From positions 1-64,000 of the forward strand of contig JAEUSQ010000051.1 of NCBI GenBank assembly GCA_016788705.1: a stretch of DNA of 64,000 nucleotides, read 5' to 3'. The notes under the pieces were generated by a model that had not been told where the DNA came from, did no database searches, and saw nothing but the letters and a program-made list of their open reading frames with translations. This DNA comes from Bacteroidetes Order II. bacterium (GTDB lineage: Bacteria > Bacteroidota > Rhodothermia > Rhodothermales > UBA2364). Made by a program: the position numbers and the translations under genes. Shown piece after piece: positions 8,633-17,459 of this stretch. How positions within the stretch are numbered: position 1 is the stretch's first letter; each line of letters begins with the position of its first letter.

Positions 8633-10141
8633 ATGTACAAAATATTCATTATAAGTTGCTTACTCGGTTTGCCATGGATAGGGTTTGCGCAAGAAAAGCC
8701 AGACTGGGTTCAGGCTTATGGCGAAGGGGCCTGTCATCCCACCGAGCAATACCGGGGGTTTGGCGTGGGGCAAGTGTCTATCCGGATGCCCCACGACCGT
8801 GCGTTACAACAAGCCCGGACACAAGCCCAAGCCCATTTGGCCCAGTCTGTTCGGACACAGGTGACCAATCGCGAAATTGAGCAAGTAGTGGAACGCGATG
8901 CTGGTTTTTATACCTCTTTTCAATCGGTTACAGAACGTACCACCGAAATTGAGTTACCCGGCATGTCAGAAAAAACGTGGTTCGATGCCACCCAAAATAC
9001 ATGGTATGTACTGGGCTGCCTCTCGAAAACAGACCTGCACAGCCGCTACCGACTTAAAACCGAGTCGCTCAAAGCGGAACTCCGCACCCAGTATAACCGT
9101 TCGCGTACTTTTTTGCGAAGTGGTAAAACGGAGCAGGCACTCTCTGCGTATTTTGTTGGGCAAACCTTGTTGCGACGGTATCAGGAAGCGGCACTCATTA
9201 CGGCCTTAGCGGCACCTGCTGGCAAACAAACCCGATTAGACCCTCTGCCAAGCGATCAGTTTCGCCGATTATGGCCCGAATTAGCCCCCAAAGGTCTCCG
9301 GGTAGCAGGGATTGATGCCGCTGCAGCGCAACTACTGAGCCTTCTCAAAGAACAAACCAATAGATTGAACCAGCCCTCTGTATTACGTGTGCAGTTTTTG
9401 CCGCTCCGAACCGGAAAAACGCAACAAATTTCTTCCTTCGCCGCCCATTTTGCTGATGTTTTACGACACAAAGCGGTTTCTTTGGTGCAATGGCGCCCCA
9501 TAGAATCGGAGGAGATGAACGACACGCTGGAAGTCTCTGCACGCTTTTTCTTGTCCGGAAACTTGGTCATTGAAGGTAAAGAAGTGCGGTTAATGGCCTA
9601 TTTGCAACAACCCGATCGGAAATGGGTGGCCGCTGCCGAAGTACTTATGCCGCTTTCCGTAATTTTGCAAGCTGGATTTTCGGTAGAAAGCCCACAAACG
9701 AATCTGATCGAACCTGATGATAAGAACACCCATCAGGGGATTTTCTTAGACGCATGGACGACAAAGGGCAAACAAGCAATTGCGTTGCGGGCGGGTGAAG
9801 CCATTCGCGTTGTGGCGAATGTGAACCGACCCGCCTTTCTGCGCTTGGTGTATCACTTGGCGGACGGACAAAAACTCCTGTTGTTGGACAACCACTACGT
9901 CCGAATGAACCAAGTGAATGTACCCTATGAAGTGCCTAAAGACCTGATTGCACGCGCACCGTTTGGGGCAGAGTATCTTCAGGTAATGGCTGCAACAGAA
10001 CCCTTTTTACCCGCCGAAACCGCCATCGTAGATGGGCTAACCTTTATCAAAGCCCCCGTGTCCTCGTACTTGCAGCCCGCAAACCGACGTCTCGTACCCA
10101 CTGCGGAAGTGCTTATTCCAGTTACGACGCTGGCCCAATAA
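8633..10141 (+). CDS. Secreted LPP20-like / DUF4384 protein
   Basis: Signal peptide MYKIFIISCLLGLPWIGFAQ, 502 residues. The N-terminal third (PDWVQAYGEG, YRGFGVGQ, then helix rich in Ala and Gln with AQAHLAQSVRTQV) matches the LPP20/FlgT-like fold found in outer-membrane lipoproteins; there is no lipidation Cys, so it is likely soluble periplasmic. The middle is helical and binds nothing recognisable. Residues about 370-455 match DUF4384: LRAGEAIRVVANVNRPAFLR, YHLADGQKLLLL, the strand pair being typical. In other bacteria DUF4384 proteins accompany caspase-like or kinase modules, but none is next door here. Role unknown; probably envelope. Confidence 0.7.
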   Translation: MYKIFIISCLLGLPWIGFAQEKPDWVQAYGEGACHPTEQYRGFGVGQVSIRMPHDRALQQARTQAQAHLAQSVRTQVTNREIEQVVERDAGFYTSFQSVTERTTEIELPGMSEKTWFDATQNTWYVLGCLSKTDLHSRYRLKTESLKAELRTQYNRSRTFLRSGKTEQALSAYFVGQTLLRRYQEAALITALAAPAGKQTRLDPLPSDQFRRLWPELAPKGLRVAGIDAAAAQLLSLLKEQTNRLNQPSVLRVQFLPLRTGKTQQISSFAAHFADVLRHKAVSLVQWRPIESEEMNDTLEVSARFFLSGNLVIEGKEVRLMAYLQQPDRKWVAAAEVLMPLSVILQAGFSVESPQTNLIEPDDKNTHQGIFLDAWTTKGKQAIALRAGEAIRVVANVNRPAFLRLVYHLADGQKLLLLDNHYVRMNQVNVPYEVPKDLIARAPFGAEYLQVMAATEPFLPAETAIVDGLTFIKAPVSSYLQPANRRLVPTAEVLIPVTTLAQ

Positions 10142-10299
10142 ATGCTCTCGACTTTTGGTGTTTGGTGTGGTGGATGATACGAAATGTGCTGAGAAACGTT
10201 GTAGTGATACCGTTCTGCAACCTTGTCTATACCCCACTTGCCAATCAGGTAAAGGGGGGGCGGTCTTAAACGAAAATATAAATCCATCTAACCCTCTGT

Positions 10300-10698
10300 A
10301 TGATGAAACAAACCGCCATTGGAACCTTTGAGGTCAACATGACCCCCATTGAGCAAGAGAAAGAAGAAGACGGCAGGACCTTGGGCTTATTGCGCCTCGA
10401 AAAAACGTTTTATGGAGATTTGGAAGCGACAGGAATTGGGAAAATGCTAACCGCGATTTCCGCTGTTAAAGGCTCTGCGGTTTATACGGCTATCGAGAAG
10501 GTAGAAGGCACGCTTCACGGAAAAAAGGGCACCTTGGTTTTTCACCATCGGGGCATTATGGAGCGAGGCGCGCAAAGCCTGTTCATTTCAGTTGTCCCCG
10601 ACTCCGGCACAGGGGATTGGACGGGTATTCGTGGTGATTTCTTCCTCGAAATCATCGAAAAAGTACACCACTACCGATTTGAATACGAATGGTTGTAA
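10300..10698 (+). CDS. DUF3224 family protein
   Basis: 132 residues, no signal peptide. The pattern GTFEVNMTP, LGLLRLEKTFYGDLEATGIG and a C-terminal GTGDWTGIRGDFFLEI is that of DUF3224, a small beta-barrel family (lipocalin/allene-oxide-cyclase-like fold). Length is normal. Biochemical role not known. Two adjacent ATG codons can start it. The gene converges on a methyltransferase with only 5 bp between stops. Confidence 0.8.
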   Translation: MMKQTAIGTFEVNMTPIEQEKEEDGRTLGLLRLEKTFYGDLEATGIGKMLTAISAVKGSAVYTAIEKVEGTLHGKKGTLVFHHRGIMERGAQSLFISVVPDSGTGDWTGIRGDFFLEIIEKVHHYRFEYEWL

Positions 10699-10703
10699 AA
10701 GAG

Positions 10704-11294
10704 TTAGGCGTTTTTTCTCAGCACGAGTTGGTTCACCATGGCAAGTCCGGTATGTCGAATCCCTTCAGTTACGTCGCGTTCAAGGGTTTGGGCGTGTAGG
10801 ACGTTCAGACCAGAGAAGTCGTGTAATAGCTCGGAAAGGGTGGGCAACATCTCGATGGATTTTGGGCCACCTGTTCCGTACCGAAGTTGCTCTGGGGCAT
10901 AAGCTTCCAATAAAAAGACGCCATTGGGACGTAGGGCCTGGACGACGCCTGCGTGAACTTTTTTCCTAAGTTCCGGAGGTAAGTGGCAAAAAATGGAGAG
11001 GATGCCATCCCAACGTTCCTTTCCCAGAAAGTAGTCCCTGAGGTCGGCGTGTTGCCAATTCACCGAAACCTGATTTTCCTCGGCGAGTCTCTGCCCTTTT
11101 AAGAATCCGGAGGCGGCGGCATCAATGGCCATTACGCGGTGGCCGTGGGTCGCCAGAAAAACGGCATTCCGGCCCTCTCCCTCTCCAAGCGAGAGCAAGT
11201 CGCCTTTTGGAAAGTAGTCATACGCTGCGGCTAAAAAATCGTTTGGCGCAGTTCCAAAAATGTATGCTTCCTCTTGGTATGCGGCATCCCACAT
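10704..11294 (-). CDS. TehB-like SAM-dependent methyltransferase
   Basis: 196 residues. MWDAAYQEEAYIFGTAPNDF at the N-terminus and LLSLGEGEGRNAVFLATHGH at motif I are characteristic of the TehB/thiopurine methyltransferase-like group, where LGEGEGRN replaces the more common LDLGCGxG. AIDAAASGF gives the ribose-binding acidic residue, and HLPPELRKKV is the family helix. Members methylate small soft nucleophiles such as tellurite, sulfur or selenium compounds; which one here is unknown. It diverges from argS and converges on the DUF3224 gene. Confidence 0.85.
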   Translation of the reverse strand: MWDAAYQEEAYIFGTAPNDFLAAAYDYFPKGDLLSLGEGEGRNAVFLATHGHRVMAIDAAASGFLKGQRLAEENQVSVNWQHADLRDYFLGKERWDGILSIFCHLPPELRKKVHAGVVQALRPNGVFLLEAYAPEQLRYGTGGPKSIEMLPTLSELLHDFSGLNVLHAQTLERDVTEGIRHTGLAMVNQLVLRKNA

Positions 11295-11427
11295 GATTCT
11301 TTGGGTTTGGTTTCAGTTTTCACAAGATAATCGGTAGCCACGTGTACGGCCATTGCTAATTTACTACATTCAACAACCCAGACCATTCTTTCATCCCTTT
11401 TTAAGCGGATTTGATCTTTAAGTGAAC

Positions 11428-13140
11428 ATGAAAGCATATTTAGCCAACCAAATTCAAGCGGTACTCGCCACCATAGAAGGGGTTCCATCCTATTTTGAGG
11501 TGCAGTTTCAGATCCCTGCTCGGGCTGATCAGGGCGATTTGGCCTCCAATTTTGCCATGCAACTGGCCAAAAAGGTAGGAAGTAACCCACGTACTTTTGC
11601 GGAGCGGGTTTTGTCGGCGATTGAATTTGATCCGGACCGCATTGCGGCTGTAGAGGTTGCCGGGCCGGGGTTCATCAATTTTCGATTTTCAAAGCGCTAT
11701 CTTTGGAAAGGTGTTGTCGAGATATTGATGCAAGGGGCTGCTTATGGCCGTTCCACACAAGGAGCCGGAAAAAAAGCAATGGTAGAGTATGTAAGTGCAA
11801 ATCCTACGGGGCCGCTTACGGTGGGGCATGGTCGGAATGCAGTCTTGGGTGATACGATGGCCAATGTGCTCGATTGGGTGGGGTATGACGTAACGCGAGA
11901 ATATTATTTTAATGATGCCGGACGCCAAATGCGCGTCTTGGCACAATCCGTTCGGGCACGATATTTGGAACTAATCTGGCCGGATTGTCCGATGAAAAAA
12001 ATCGGAGAGGGTGAAGCAGCAATTTGGGTTCCCGAAGTTTTTCCAGAGGGTGGCTATCAAGGTGCTTATATCACAGATATTGCGTCCGCACTTCTAACCG
12101 AAAAAGGGGATCTCCTGATTGAAAATCGGGACTGGCACGCCGAGGAGGTTGCGGAAGCTGAACTTGCACCGTTTAAGGAAAAAGCCGTAGCCCTAATTTT
12201 TAAAGACATAGACCAGACCATGCGCCGTATGGGCGTCAAGATGGACACGTTCTTTAATGAACATACCCTTTATACCGATGGAAAAGTGGAGGCCACTTTG
12301 GCTGCCTTGCGTGAAACGGGCTTGGTGTTCGATGCCGATGGGGCGGTTTGGTTCAAAACAAGTACGTTTGGAAAAGACAAAGAGACCGTTCTCGTGAAGT
12401 CCTCTGGCGAGCCAACCTATCGCTTGCCAGATATTGCGTATCATGTAGAAAAGCTGAATCGGGGCTACGATGTGTGTATAGACCTGTTTGGCGCCGATCA
12501 CATAGACACCTACCCCGATGTGCTGAACGCACTCAGGGTCTTGGGCTACGATGCACAGAAAATACAGGTGGTGATTTATCAGTTTGTGACTCTGATGCAA
12601 GGGGGCGAGGCCGTGAAAATGTCCACCCGAAAAGCGAATTTTGTAACCTTAGACGACCTGATGGATGAGGTGGGCGAGGATGTAACGCGCTATTTCTTCT
12701 TGGCGGTTTCACCCAATACCCACATCAATTTTGATCTGGATTTGGCGAAGGCCGAAGCCGAAAAAAACCCCGCGTTTTATTTGCAATATGCCCATGCAAG
12801 GATCCATCAGATTGTCACAAAGGCCGCAGAAGTAGGGTTATCGCTTAAAGTGGAAGGGGATCTTTCTGCACTCACACACGATCGAGAAGTAACGCTCATT
12901 AAGGTTTTGTTGCAATTTCCGGACGAAATCATAGGAGCGGCTAAGAGCCTACAACCCCAGCGCTTGATCAATTATTTACGGGAGGTGGCAGAGGCCTTTC
13001 ATGCTTTTTACCACGATTGTCGGATCATTGGCGAGGCCGAAAACGTGGCTCAAGCCCGATACAATCTTGCTTGTGCTGCTCAGTATGTGGTTCGGAATGG
13101 CCTCGGTATTTTGGGCCTTTCTACCCCCGAAAAAATGTAG
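11428..13140 (+). CDS. argS: Arginine-tRNA ligase
   Basis: Charges tRNA-Arg in the cytoplasm. ATG at 11428 is preferred; a GTG two codons earlier is possible. N-terminal Add-1 domain (about 1-100), then the class I catalytic signature ANPTGPLTVGHGRNAVLGD near 130, in which HxGH has become TVGH. EYYFNDAGRQMRVLAQS follows, and AVKMSTRKANFVTLDDL carries the KMSK-like motif of the Bacteroidota form. The anticodon-binding helical domain (QYAHARIHQI, LINYLREVAEAFHAFYHDC) is complete. 570 residues is normal. The first catalytic histidine of HIGH is replaced by Thr, which is tolerated in many ArgS proteins because the second His and GR are kept. It stands alone, with an AT-rich spacer before pheA. 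Confidence 0.97.
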   Translation: MKAYLANQIQAVLATIEGVPSYFEVQFQIPARADQGDLASNFAMQLAKKVGSNPRTFAERVLSAIEFDPDRIAAVEVAGPGFINFRFSKRYLWKGVVEILMQGAAYGRSTQGAGKKAMVEYVSANPTGPLTVGHGRNAVLGDTMANVLDWVGYDVTREYYFNDAGRQMRVLAQSVRARYLELIWPDCPMKKIGEGEAAIWVPEVFPEGGYQGAYITDIASALLTEKGDLLIENRDWHAEEVAEAELAPFKEKAVALIFKDIDQTMRRMGVKMDTFFNEHTLYTDGKVEATLAALRETGLVFDADGAVWFKTSTFGKDKETVLVKSSGEPTYRLPDIAYHVEKLNRGYDVCIDLFGADHIDTYPDVLNALRVLGYDAQKIQVVIYQFVTLMQGGEAVKMSTRKANFVTLDDLMDEVGEDVTRYFFLAVSPNTHINFDLDLAKAEAEKNPAFYLQYAHARIHQIVTKAAEVGLSLKVEGDLSALTHDREVTLIKVLLQFPDEIIGAAKSLQPQRLINYLREVAEAFHAFYHDCRIIGEAENVAQARYNLACAAQYVVRNGLGILGLSTPEKM

Positions 13141-13286
13141 GCTTGTGGCAAGATGCAGAGACATGTCTGCAATATGGCTTTGGTTGATATAGACAGAGAC
13201 AAGTGTTTTAATTGAATAAGTGTAGTTAAATTAACTAGTATTAAGTTAGTTTTATTTGTAATAGTATTTATATAGGAAACGGACAT

Positions 13287-14141
13287 ATGCGGGTAGCCTA
13301 TCAGGGAGAGCCAGGAGCATTTAGTGAATATGCCGCACTAAAACTATTGGGCGATAACCTCATCGCTGTCCCCAAGCCTTCTTTCGAGCAGGTGTATGAC
13401 GCATTAGAAAGCGGCGAAGTGGATAAAGCGGTAGTGCCTATCGAGAACTCATTGTTCGGTAGTGTGCATGTCAATTACGACTTGTTGCGAAAACACCCTT
13501 TCCGGATTGTAGGCGAACTTAAACTGCGCGTGGTACATAATTTAATGGTCTTACCAGGCGTAAAACCAGACCAGATTCGGTATGTGTATTCGCATTGGCA
13601 GGCATTGGGGCAGTGTCAGGACTTCCTACGGTTCATGCTTCCTCAGGCGCAGTGCATTGATGCCTATGATACCGCAGGCGCTGCAAAAGTATTGGCCGAA
13701 CACGGATATCCACATGCTCACCGTAGCGCGGCCATTGCTTCGGTCCGGGCTGCCCAATACTATGGACTCGAAATCCTTGCAACACGCATCGAAAGTGACC
13801 ACCAGAACTATACCCGCTTCTTGGTACTTCAGCCAGAGTCCGCACCAATCCCGCACTGGGATATGGCAGCACCGATGAAGACCTCAGTGGTATTTGCGCA
13901 CAAGGAAGACTTGGCTGGGGCATTGTTCAAAAGCCTTGCTGTTTTTGCCCTCCGAGACATAGACCTTTTGAAAATTGAAAGCCGCCCGCTTGTAGGAAGT
14001 CCTTGGGTTTACGTATTTTATTTGGATATCCAAGGCCAAGAATCCGATGAAGCGGTGCAAAAAGCATTAGACCATCTATCGGAGTTGACAGCCTACCTTA
14101 ACGTTTTGGGGTCGTATCCGGTAGGTGCGACCATTGAATAA
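13287..14141 (+). CDS. pheA: Prephenate dehydratase
   Basis: Converts prephenate to phenylpyruvate in phenylalanine synthesis. 284 residues: catalytic type-2 periplasmic-binding-like fold (1-180) starting AYQGEPGAFSEYAA, with VVPIENSLFGSV and the substrate-contacting TRF in HQNYTRFLVL. Then an ACT regulatory domain (about 195-275) with the phenylalanine-binding ESRP motif in KIESRPLVGSPW and the GAL-like GALFKSLAVF. No chorismate mutase domain is fused, so this is the monofunctional form. It begins after a 146-bp AT-rich spacer and precedes ftsX by 91 bp. Confidence 0.97.
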   Translation: MRVAYQGEPGAFSEYAALKLLGDNLIAVPKPSFEQVYDALESGEVDKAVVPIENSLFGSVHVNYDLLRKHPFRIVGELKLRVVHNLMVLPGVKPDQIRYVYSHWQALGQCQDFLRFMLPQAQCIDAYDTAGAAKVLAEHGYPHAHRSAAIASVRAAQYYGLEILATRIESDHQNYTRFLVLQPESAPIPHWDMAAPMKTSVVFAHKEDLAGALFKSLAVFALRDIDLLKIESRPLVGSPWVYVFYLDIQGQESDEAVQKALDHLSELTAYLNVLGSYPVGATIE

Positions 14142-14232
14142 CGCCCACCACCAGGATGTACAGGCATTGTGCGAAACATGTGTTATACAATGCCATTCAA
14201 CCTTTGATCATCAGTTTAATCCAATATAAACG

Positions 14233-15123
14233 ATGTCATTCGCCTACGTCGTGCGGGAAGGGCTTTCGGGCTTTGCTCGCGCTAAACTTGCTTTTTTTGC
14301 TTCTATCAGTGCCATGACCGTTGCATTGGCCCTAATTGGCATGTTGATTTTAATTGGATTCCAAGCAAGGCAGCTATCGGAATGGCTCACCAAGCGGGTT
14401 GGGCAAATAGATGTCTTTCTTCAACATGTAGATGAGCCAACCGGAAGAACCGTCCGAGACCGTATTGTGAATTTACCTGGCATAGAAAGTGCAGCCTATG
14501 TCTCAAAAAGAGAGGCCATTCGGGTGTTTCGACGTGAGTTCGGAGAAGGGGCGGAAACTTTTTTAAGCGAGGGTGGAGACTTTCTGCCGGCTTCGGTCAA
14601 GGTACAGATACAGCCAGAGCGAACCAATCCGGAAAGTCTGAGCCGAATGATTAAAACCTTGCGCGGTCAACCGCATGTGGATGATGTGGTCTATAATAGC
14701 CGTGCGCTTACGGCGGTGCAGCAAAACCTGAGTACCCTTACGTGGGTTGGGGTTTCGTTGGGCTTGGTAATCTTGCTGGCAGCCGTTTTTTTGGTAGCCA
14801 ATACAATACGGCTAACCATTTATGCGCGTCGGCTGCTCATTAAAACCATGAAATTGGTAGGTGCTACGGATTCTTTTATCCGAAAGCCCTTTTTGGTGGA
14901 AGGTTTGGTACAAGGATTGCTGGGGGGTATAGTGGGCGCTGCTTTTATGGGCGGGATGAATGCCCTTTTGGTCTGGTTTGTTCCTCAGTTACAAAACCAA
15001 CCTTGGCCCGGAGGCCATCCTTTGGTGATGGTGCTGGCTTTAGTGGGCTTCGGGCTGGTACTCGGCTGGCTTGGCTCCTTGTTTGCGATTAGAAAATTTG
15101 TAAAAAGTGTAACCCTGAATTAA
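14233..15123 (+). CDS. ftsX: Cell division permease FtsX
   Basis: Membrane partner of FtsE; it regulates peptidoglycan hydrolases at the division site and has no transport function. 296 residues: first helix at about 23-47 (FFASISAMTVALALIGMLIL), a large extracytoplasmic loop (50-165) with QIDVFLQHVDEP and a SRALTAVQQN ending, then three helices with LTWVGVSLGLVILLAAVFLV, a central FLVEGLVQGLLGGIVGA motif and a last helix near 262-290. That architecture is FtsX. No ftsE is adjacent. It is 7 bp upstream of the next lipoprotein, so the two form one unit. Confidence 0.93.
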   Translation: MSFAYVVREGLSGFARAKLAFFASISAMTVALALIGMLILIGFQARQLSEWLTKRVGQIDVFLQHVDEPTGRTVRDRIVNLPGIESAAYVSKREAIRVFRREFGEGAETFLSEGGDFLPASVKVQIQPERTNPESLSRMIKTLRGQPHVDDVVYNSRALTAVQQNLSTLTWVGVSLGLVILLAAVFLVANTIRLTIYARRLLIKTMKLVGATDSFIRKPFLVEGLVQGLLGGIVGAAFMGGMNALLVWFVPQLQNQPWPGGHPLVMVLALVGFGLVLGWLGSLFAIRKFVKSVTLN

Positions 15124-15130
15124 TAACGCC

Positions 15131-15997
15131 ATGAAAAACTTCTTTCTTTCCGGCAAAATCACACTAACGGCTTGTTTCATTTTGATATGGACCTTGGCCG
15201 GATGTGATACCACGCCCACTGAAATCCCGGTGGAGGATGCCGCAGTGGCCAAAAGTACCGAAACCAAGATTGTGACTTTGGGAGACAAGGCGCTGGTTTT
15301 GGCCAATACCTTGGCCGCAGACCAATCTAATGTGGACATTCGCGGGTATGCGGAGTTGGATGCCGCCGAGGTTGCCTTCGAGAAAGTGGCAACGGGTAAA
15401 GATGATGCCCAAGCAAAAGCCCGCCTTGCAGACCTCCTTATTCGCGACGAAGATTCTGCATTGACCCGTCTGTTTCGGGTGGATCCCGTGAATCCTATTG
15501 GTAAATACGTAAATGCTGCCATTAAAATGCCCCGTTACAATGGTATTAATATTGATCAAATGGCAGGAAAGTTCGGGATTTACGACGTGGACGCACCTGT
15601 TTCGGTTAAAACTTGGCGTGGTTGGGTGACCATCCGTTCGGCTGCCCACAGTGTATATGCCAAAGTGGATGAAGGTGATCTGAACTATTTTCAAACTTCT
15701 TGTACAAACGATAACAATGCCGAGTTTATCTTAGACAAAGGTGCTGCCCTTTTGGTCCCGGCTCGGACTACCGATCCCACCAAAAACCTCAACGGTCGGT
15801 TGGAACTAACCGTAGAAGACGGGAGCATCAAAATTCAAGGGCTTGATATTCTTTCCGGACAAATTGTAAAACGGGGCAGTGGGGAAGTATTTGTAGGCAC
15901 GATTGACCGAATGGGTGGGGTGATGCGAATGACGATGAAGAAAGGGAATGTCGTTGTGCAAAGCTGGGATGAATACATCAAAAATGGCGGCAAGTAG
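15131..15997 (+). CDS. Lipoprotein of unknown function in an operon with ftsX
   Basis: Signal peptide ending in the lipobox LAGC (Cys25), 288 residues. The mature part has an acidic helical stretch (AAEVAFEKVATGKDDAQAKA) followed by a beta-rich half with repeated VKTWRGWVTIR, KRGSGEVFVG and VQSWDEYIKNG. No family recognised. Starting 7 bp after ftsX and followed by a strong terminator, it is the last gene of that operon; that suggests an envelope role, but nothing more can be said. Confidence 0.7.
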   Translation: MKNFFLSGKITLTACFILIWTLAGCDTTPTEIPVEDAAVAKSTETKIVTLGDKALVLANTLAADQSNVDIRGYAELDAAEVAFEKVATGKDDAQAKARLADLLIRDEDSALTRLFRVDPVNPIGKYVNAAIKMPRYNGINIDQMAGKFGIYDVDAPVSVKTWRGWVTIRSAAHSVYAKVDEGDLNYFQTSCTNDNNAEFILDKGAALLVPARTTDPTKNLNGRLELTVEDGSIKIQGLDILSGQIVKRGSGEVFVGTIDRMGGVMRMTMKKGNVVVQSWDEYIKNGGK

Positions 15998-16020
15998 GTG
16001 GGCATGACTTCTTTTTGAGA

Positions 16021-16049
16021 GGGGCTCTTTACATGAAGCCCCTTTTTTT
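16021..16049 (+). terminator. Rho-independent terminator after the ftsX operon
   Basis: GGGGCT (16021-16026) pairs with AGCCCC (16037-16042) around a 10-nt loop, directly followed by seven T. It lies 24 bp after the lipoprotein stop. Confidence 0.85.
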
Positions 16050-16143
16050 ATGGGGGACCACACGATAACGGGTCAAATGTTGTACTTTTCTCTTTCCGCG
16101 AAATACACGATTCTGTTTAGGTTACATCATAAATCGTAAAACT

Positions 16144-17265
16144 ATGTCGGTAGCATTTAAAGAACGTCTGGTGGCATTGGATGCCTTGCGTGGCCTTACC
16201 ATTGCCGGAATGATCTTGGTCAACAATCCCGGAAGTTGGGAATTTGTCTATCCACCTTTAGAACATGCTGTTTGGCATGGCCTGACTCCTACGGACTTGG
16301 TATTTCCGTTTTTTCTGTTCATTGGTGGGGTTTCCATGTGGTTTTCGTTTGGTCGGTATGGGCAAAAACCTTCTTGGGAGTTGATCCGAAAAATTTTCTG
16401 GCGTACCGTCAGTATTTATGTATTGTATGTGATCATGCACACATGGCCACTGATTAAGCAAAATTGGGATTATTCACATTTTCGCATATTGGGCGTTTTA
16501 CCGAGGATTGCCTTGTGCTATTTCTTCGGGTCGCTTGCTGTGTTGTATCTGGATCAGAAAAAAATATGGGGGCTTTCGGGGGCGATCTTGATTGGTTACT
16601 GGCTGGTTATGGCTTTGGGAGGAACCGGAAACGATGTCTTTGGCCTACAAACCAACTTTCAGCGGCAAGTGGATCTGTGGGTCTTGGGTGAGAACCATAT
16701 GTACAAAGGGGAGGGTTTGCCTTTCGATCCGGAGGGCCTCTTAAGCACATTTCCCGCTTTGGTGACGTTGCTGATTGGCTACGAAGTGGGGCGTATGATC
16801 GGTAAACGGGAATCGTGGGGGGTCTTACTGTCTCGTTTTTGGGCATATGGTGCGGTCTTGGCGGGGGTAGGGTTGATCTGGCATTGGGGCTTTCCGATCA
16901 ATAAAAAAATCTGGACCAGTTCGTATGTGCTTGTGACGGGGGGACTGGGGATTTGGTTTTTGGCGCTTTTGCTCTGGATTACCGAGGTAAAAGGGTGGAA
17001 GAAAATGGCTTTTCCCTTCGTGGTGTATGGAACCAATGCCATTTTTGCGTTTTTTATCTCCGGTATTTGGGTGGTAACCATTCTAAAAGTGAAGTTTGAT
17101 TTGTACGGCAAAAGTGTTAGTGGCTATGAATACCTATTCGAGACCATTTTCCGACCTTTAGCAGGTGACTACAATGGCTCATTGTTGTTTGCATTGGCAC
17201 ATGTGTTAGGGTTTTGGTTGGTCTTGCTCTGGATGTATCGCAAGAAGCTCTTTGTAAAGTTGTGA
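16144..17265 (+). CDS. DUF5009 / HGSNAT-like membrane acyltransferase
   Basis: An inner-membrane protein of 373 residues with about ten hydrophobic helices. The N-terminus ERLVALDALRGLTIAGMILV, then NNPGSWEFVYPPLEHAVWHG and LTPTDLVFPFFLFIGG, are diagnostic of the heparan-alpha-glucosaminide N-acetyltransferase-like family; the His in AVWHG aligns with the acetyl-carrying histidine of the human enzyme. The family uses cytosolic acetyl-CoA to acetylate a sugar on the far side. Bacterial targets are probably amino sugars of glycans, not determined here. Stands alone between a terminator and the parC promoter region. Confidence 0.88.
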   Translation: MSVAFKERLVALDALRGLTIAGMILVNNPGSWEFVYPPLEHAVWHGLTPTDLVFPFFLFIGGVSMWFSFGRYGQKPSWELIRKIFWRTVSIYVLYVIMHTWPLIKQNWDYSHFRILGVLPRIALCYFFGSLAVLYLDQKKIWGLSGAILIGYWLVMALGGTGNDVFGLQTNFQRQVDLWVLGENHMYKGEGLPFDPEGLLSTFPALVTLLIGYEVGRMIGKRESWGVLLSRFWAYGAVLAGVGLIWHWGFPINKKIWTSSYVLVTGGLGIWFLALLLWITEVKGWKKMAFPFVVYGTNAIFAFFISGIWVVTILKVKFDLYGKSVSGYEYLFETIFRPLAGDYNGSLLFALAHVLGFWLVLLWMYRKKLFVKL

Positions 17266-17352
17266 TTGGCGCGTGAAAAGCCGTAGTAAACACATGATTC
17301 GTTTGTTGCGGGATTATAGGCCCATTATTTTATGCGTCCGCGTTGCACATCA

Positions 17353-17381
17353 TTGCGTAATGAAAAATTTTTACATATATT
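17353..17381 (+). promoter_or_regulatory. Candidate sigma-70-like promoter for the topoisomerase operon
   Basis: TTGCGT at 17353-17358 and TATATT at 17376-17381 are separated by 17 bp, and the -10 box lies about 79 bp before the chosen parC start. Bacteroidota use variant promoter motifs, so this is a guess by match to the general consensus. Confidence 0.3.
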
Positions 17382-17459
17382 ACACACATTCTTTTGAACA
17401 AAGCATGGCGAATACTGCGCAAGCCCAAAAATCGTAGAACAGACCCGAACGAATATAAA

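Noticed and set aside
11231-11590. 119-codon minus-strand frame over the argS start
   Set aside because: Antisense to argS coding sequence and in conflict with the methyltransferase start region.
17405-17437. Ten-residue frame [10 protein letters not shown] upstream of parC
   Set aside because: Could be a leader peptide, but no ribosome site, attenuator hairpin or runs of one codon seen.
17394-17459. TTG start for parC
   Set aside because: Adds 22 basic residues unlike the family; ATG at 17460 begins at the conserved MPIVDV.
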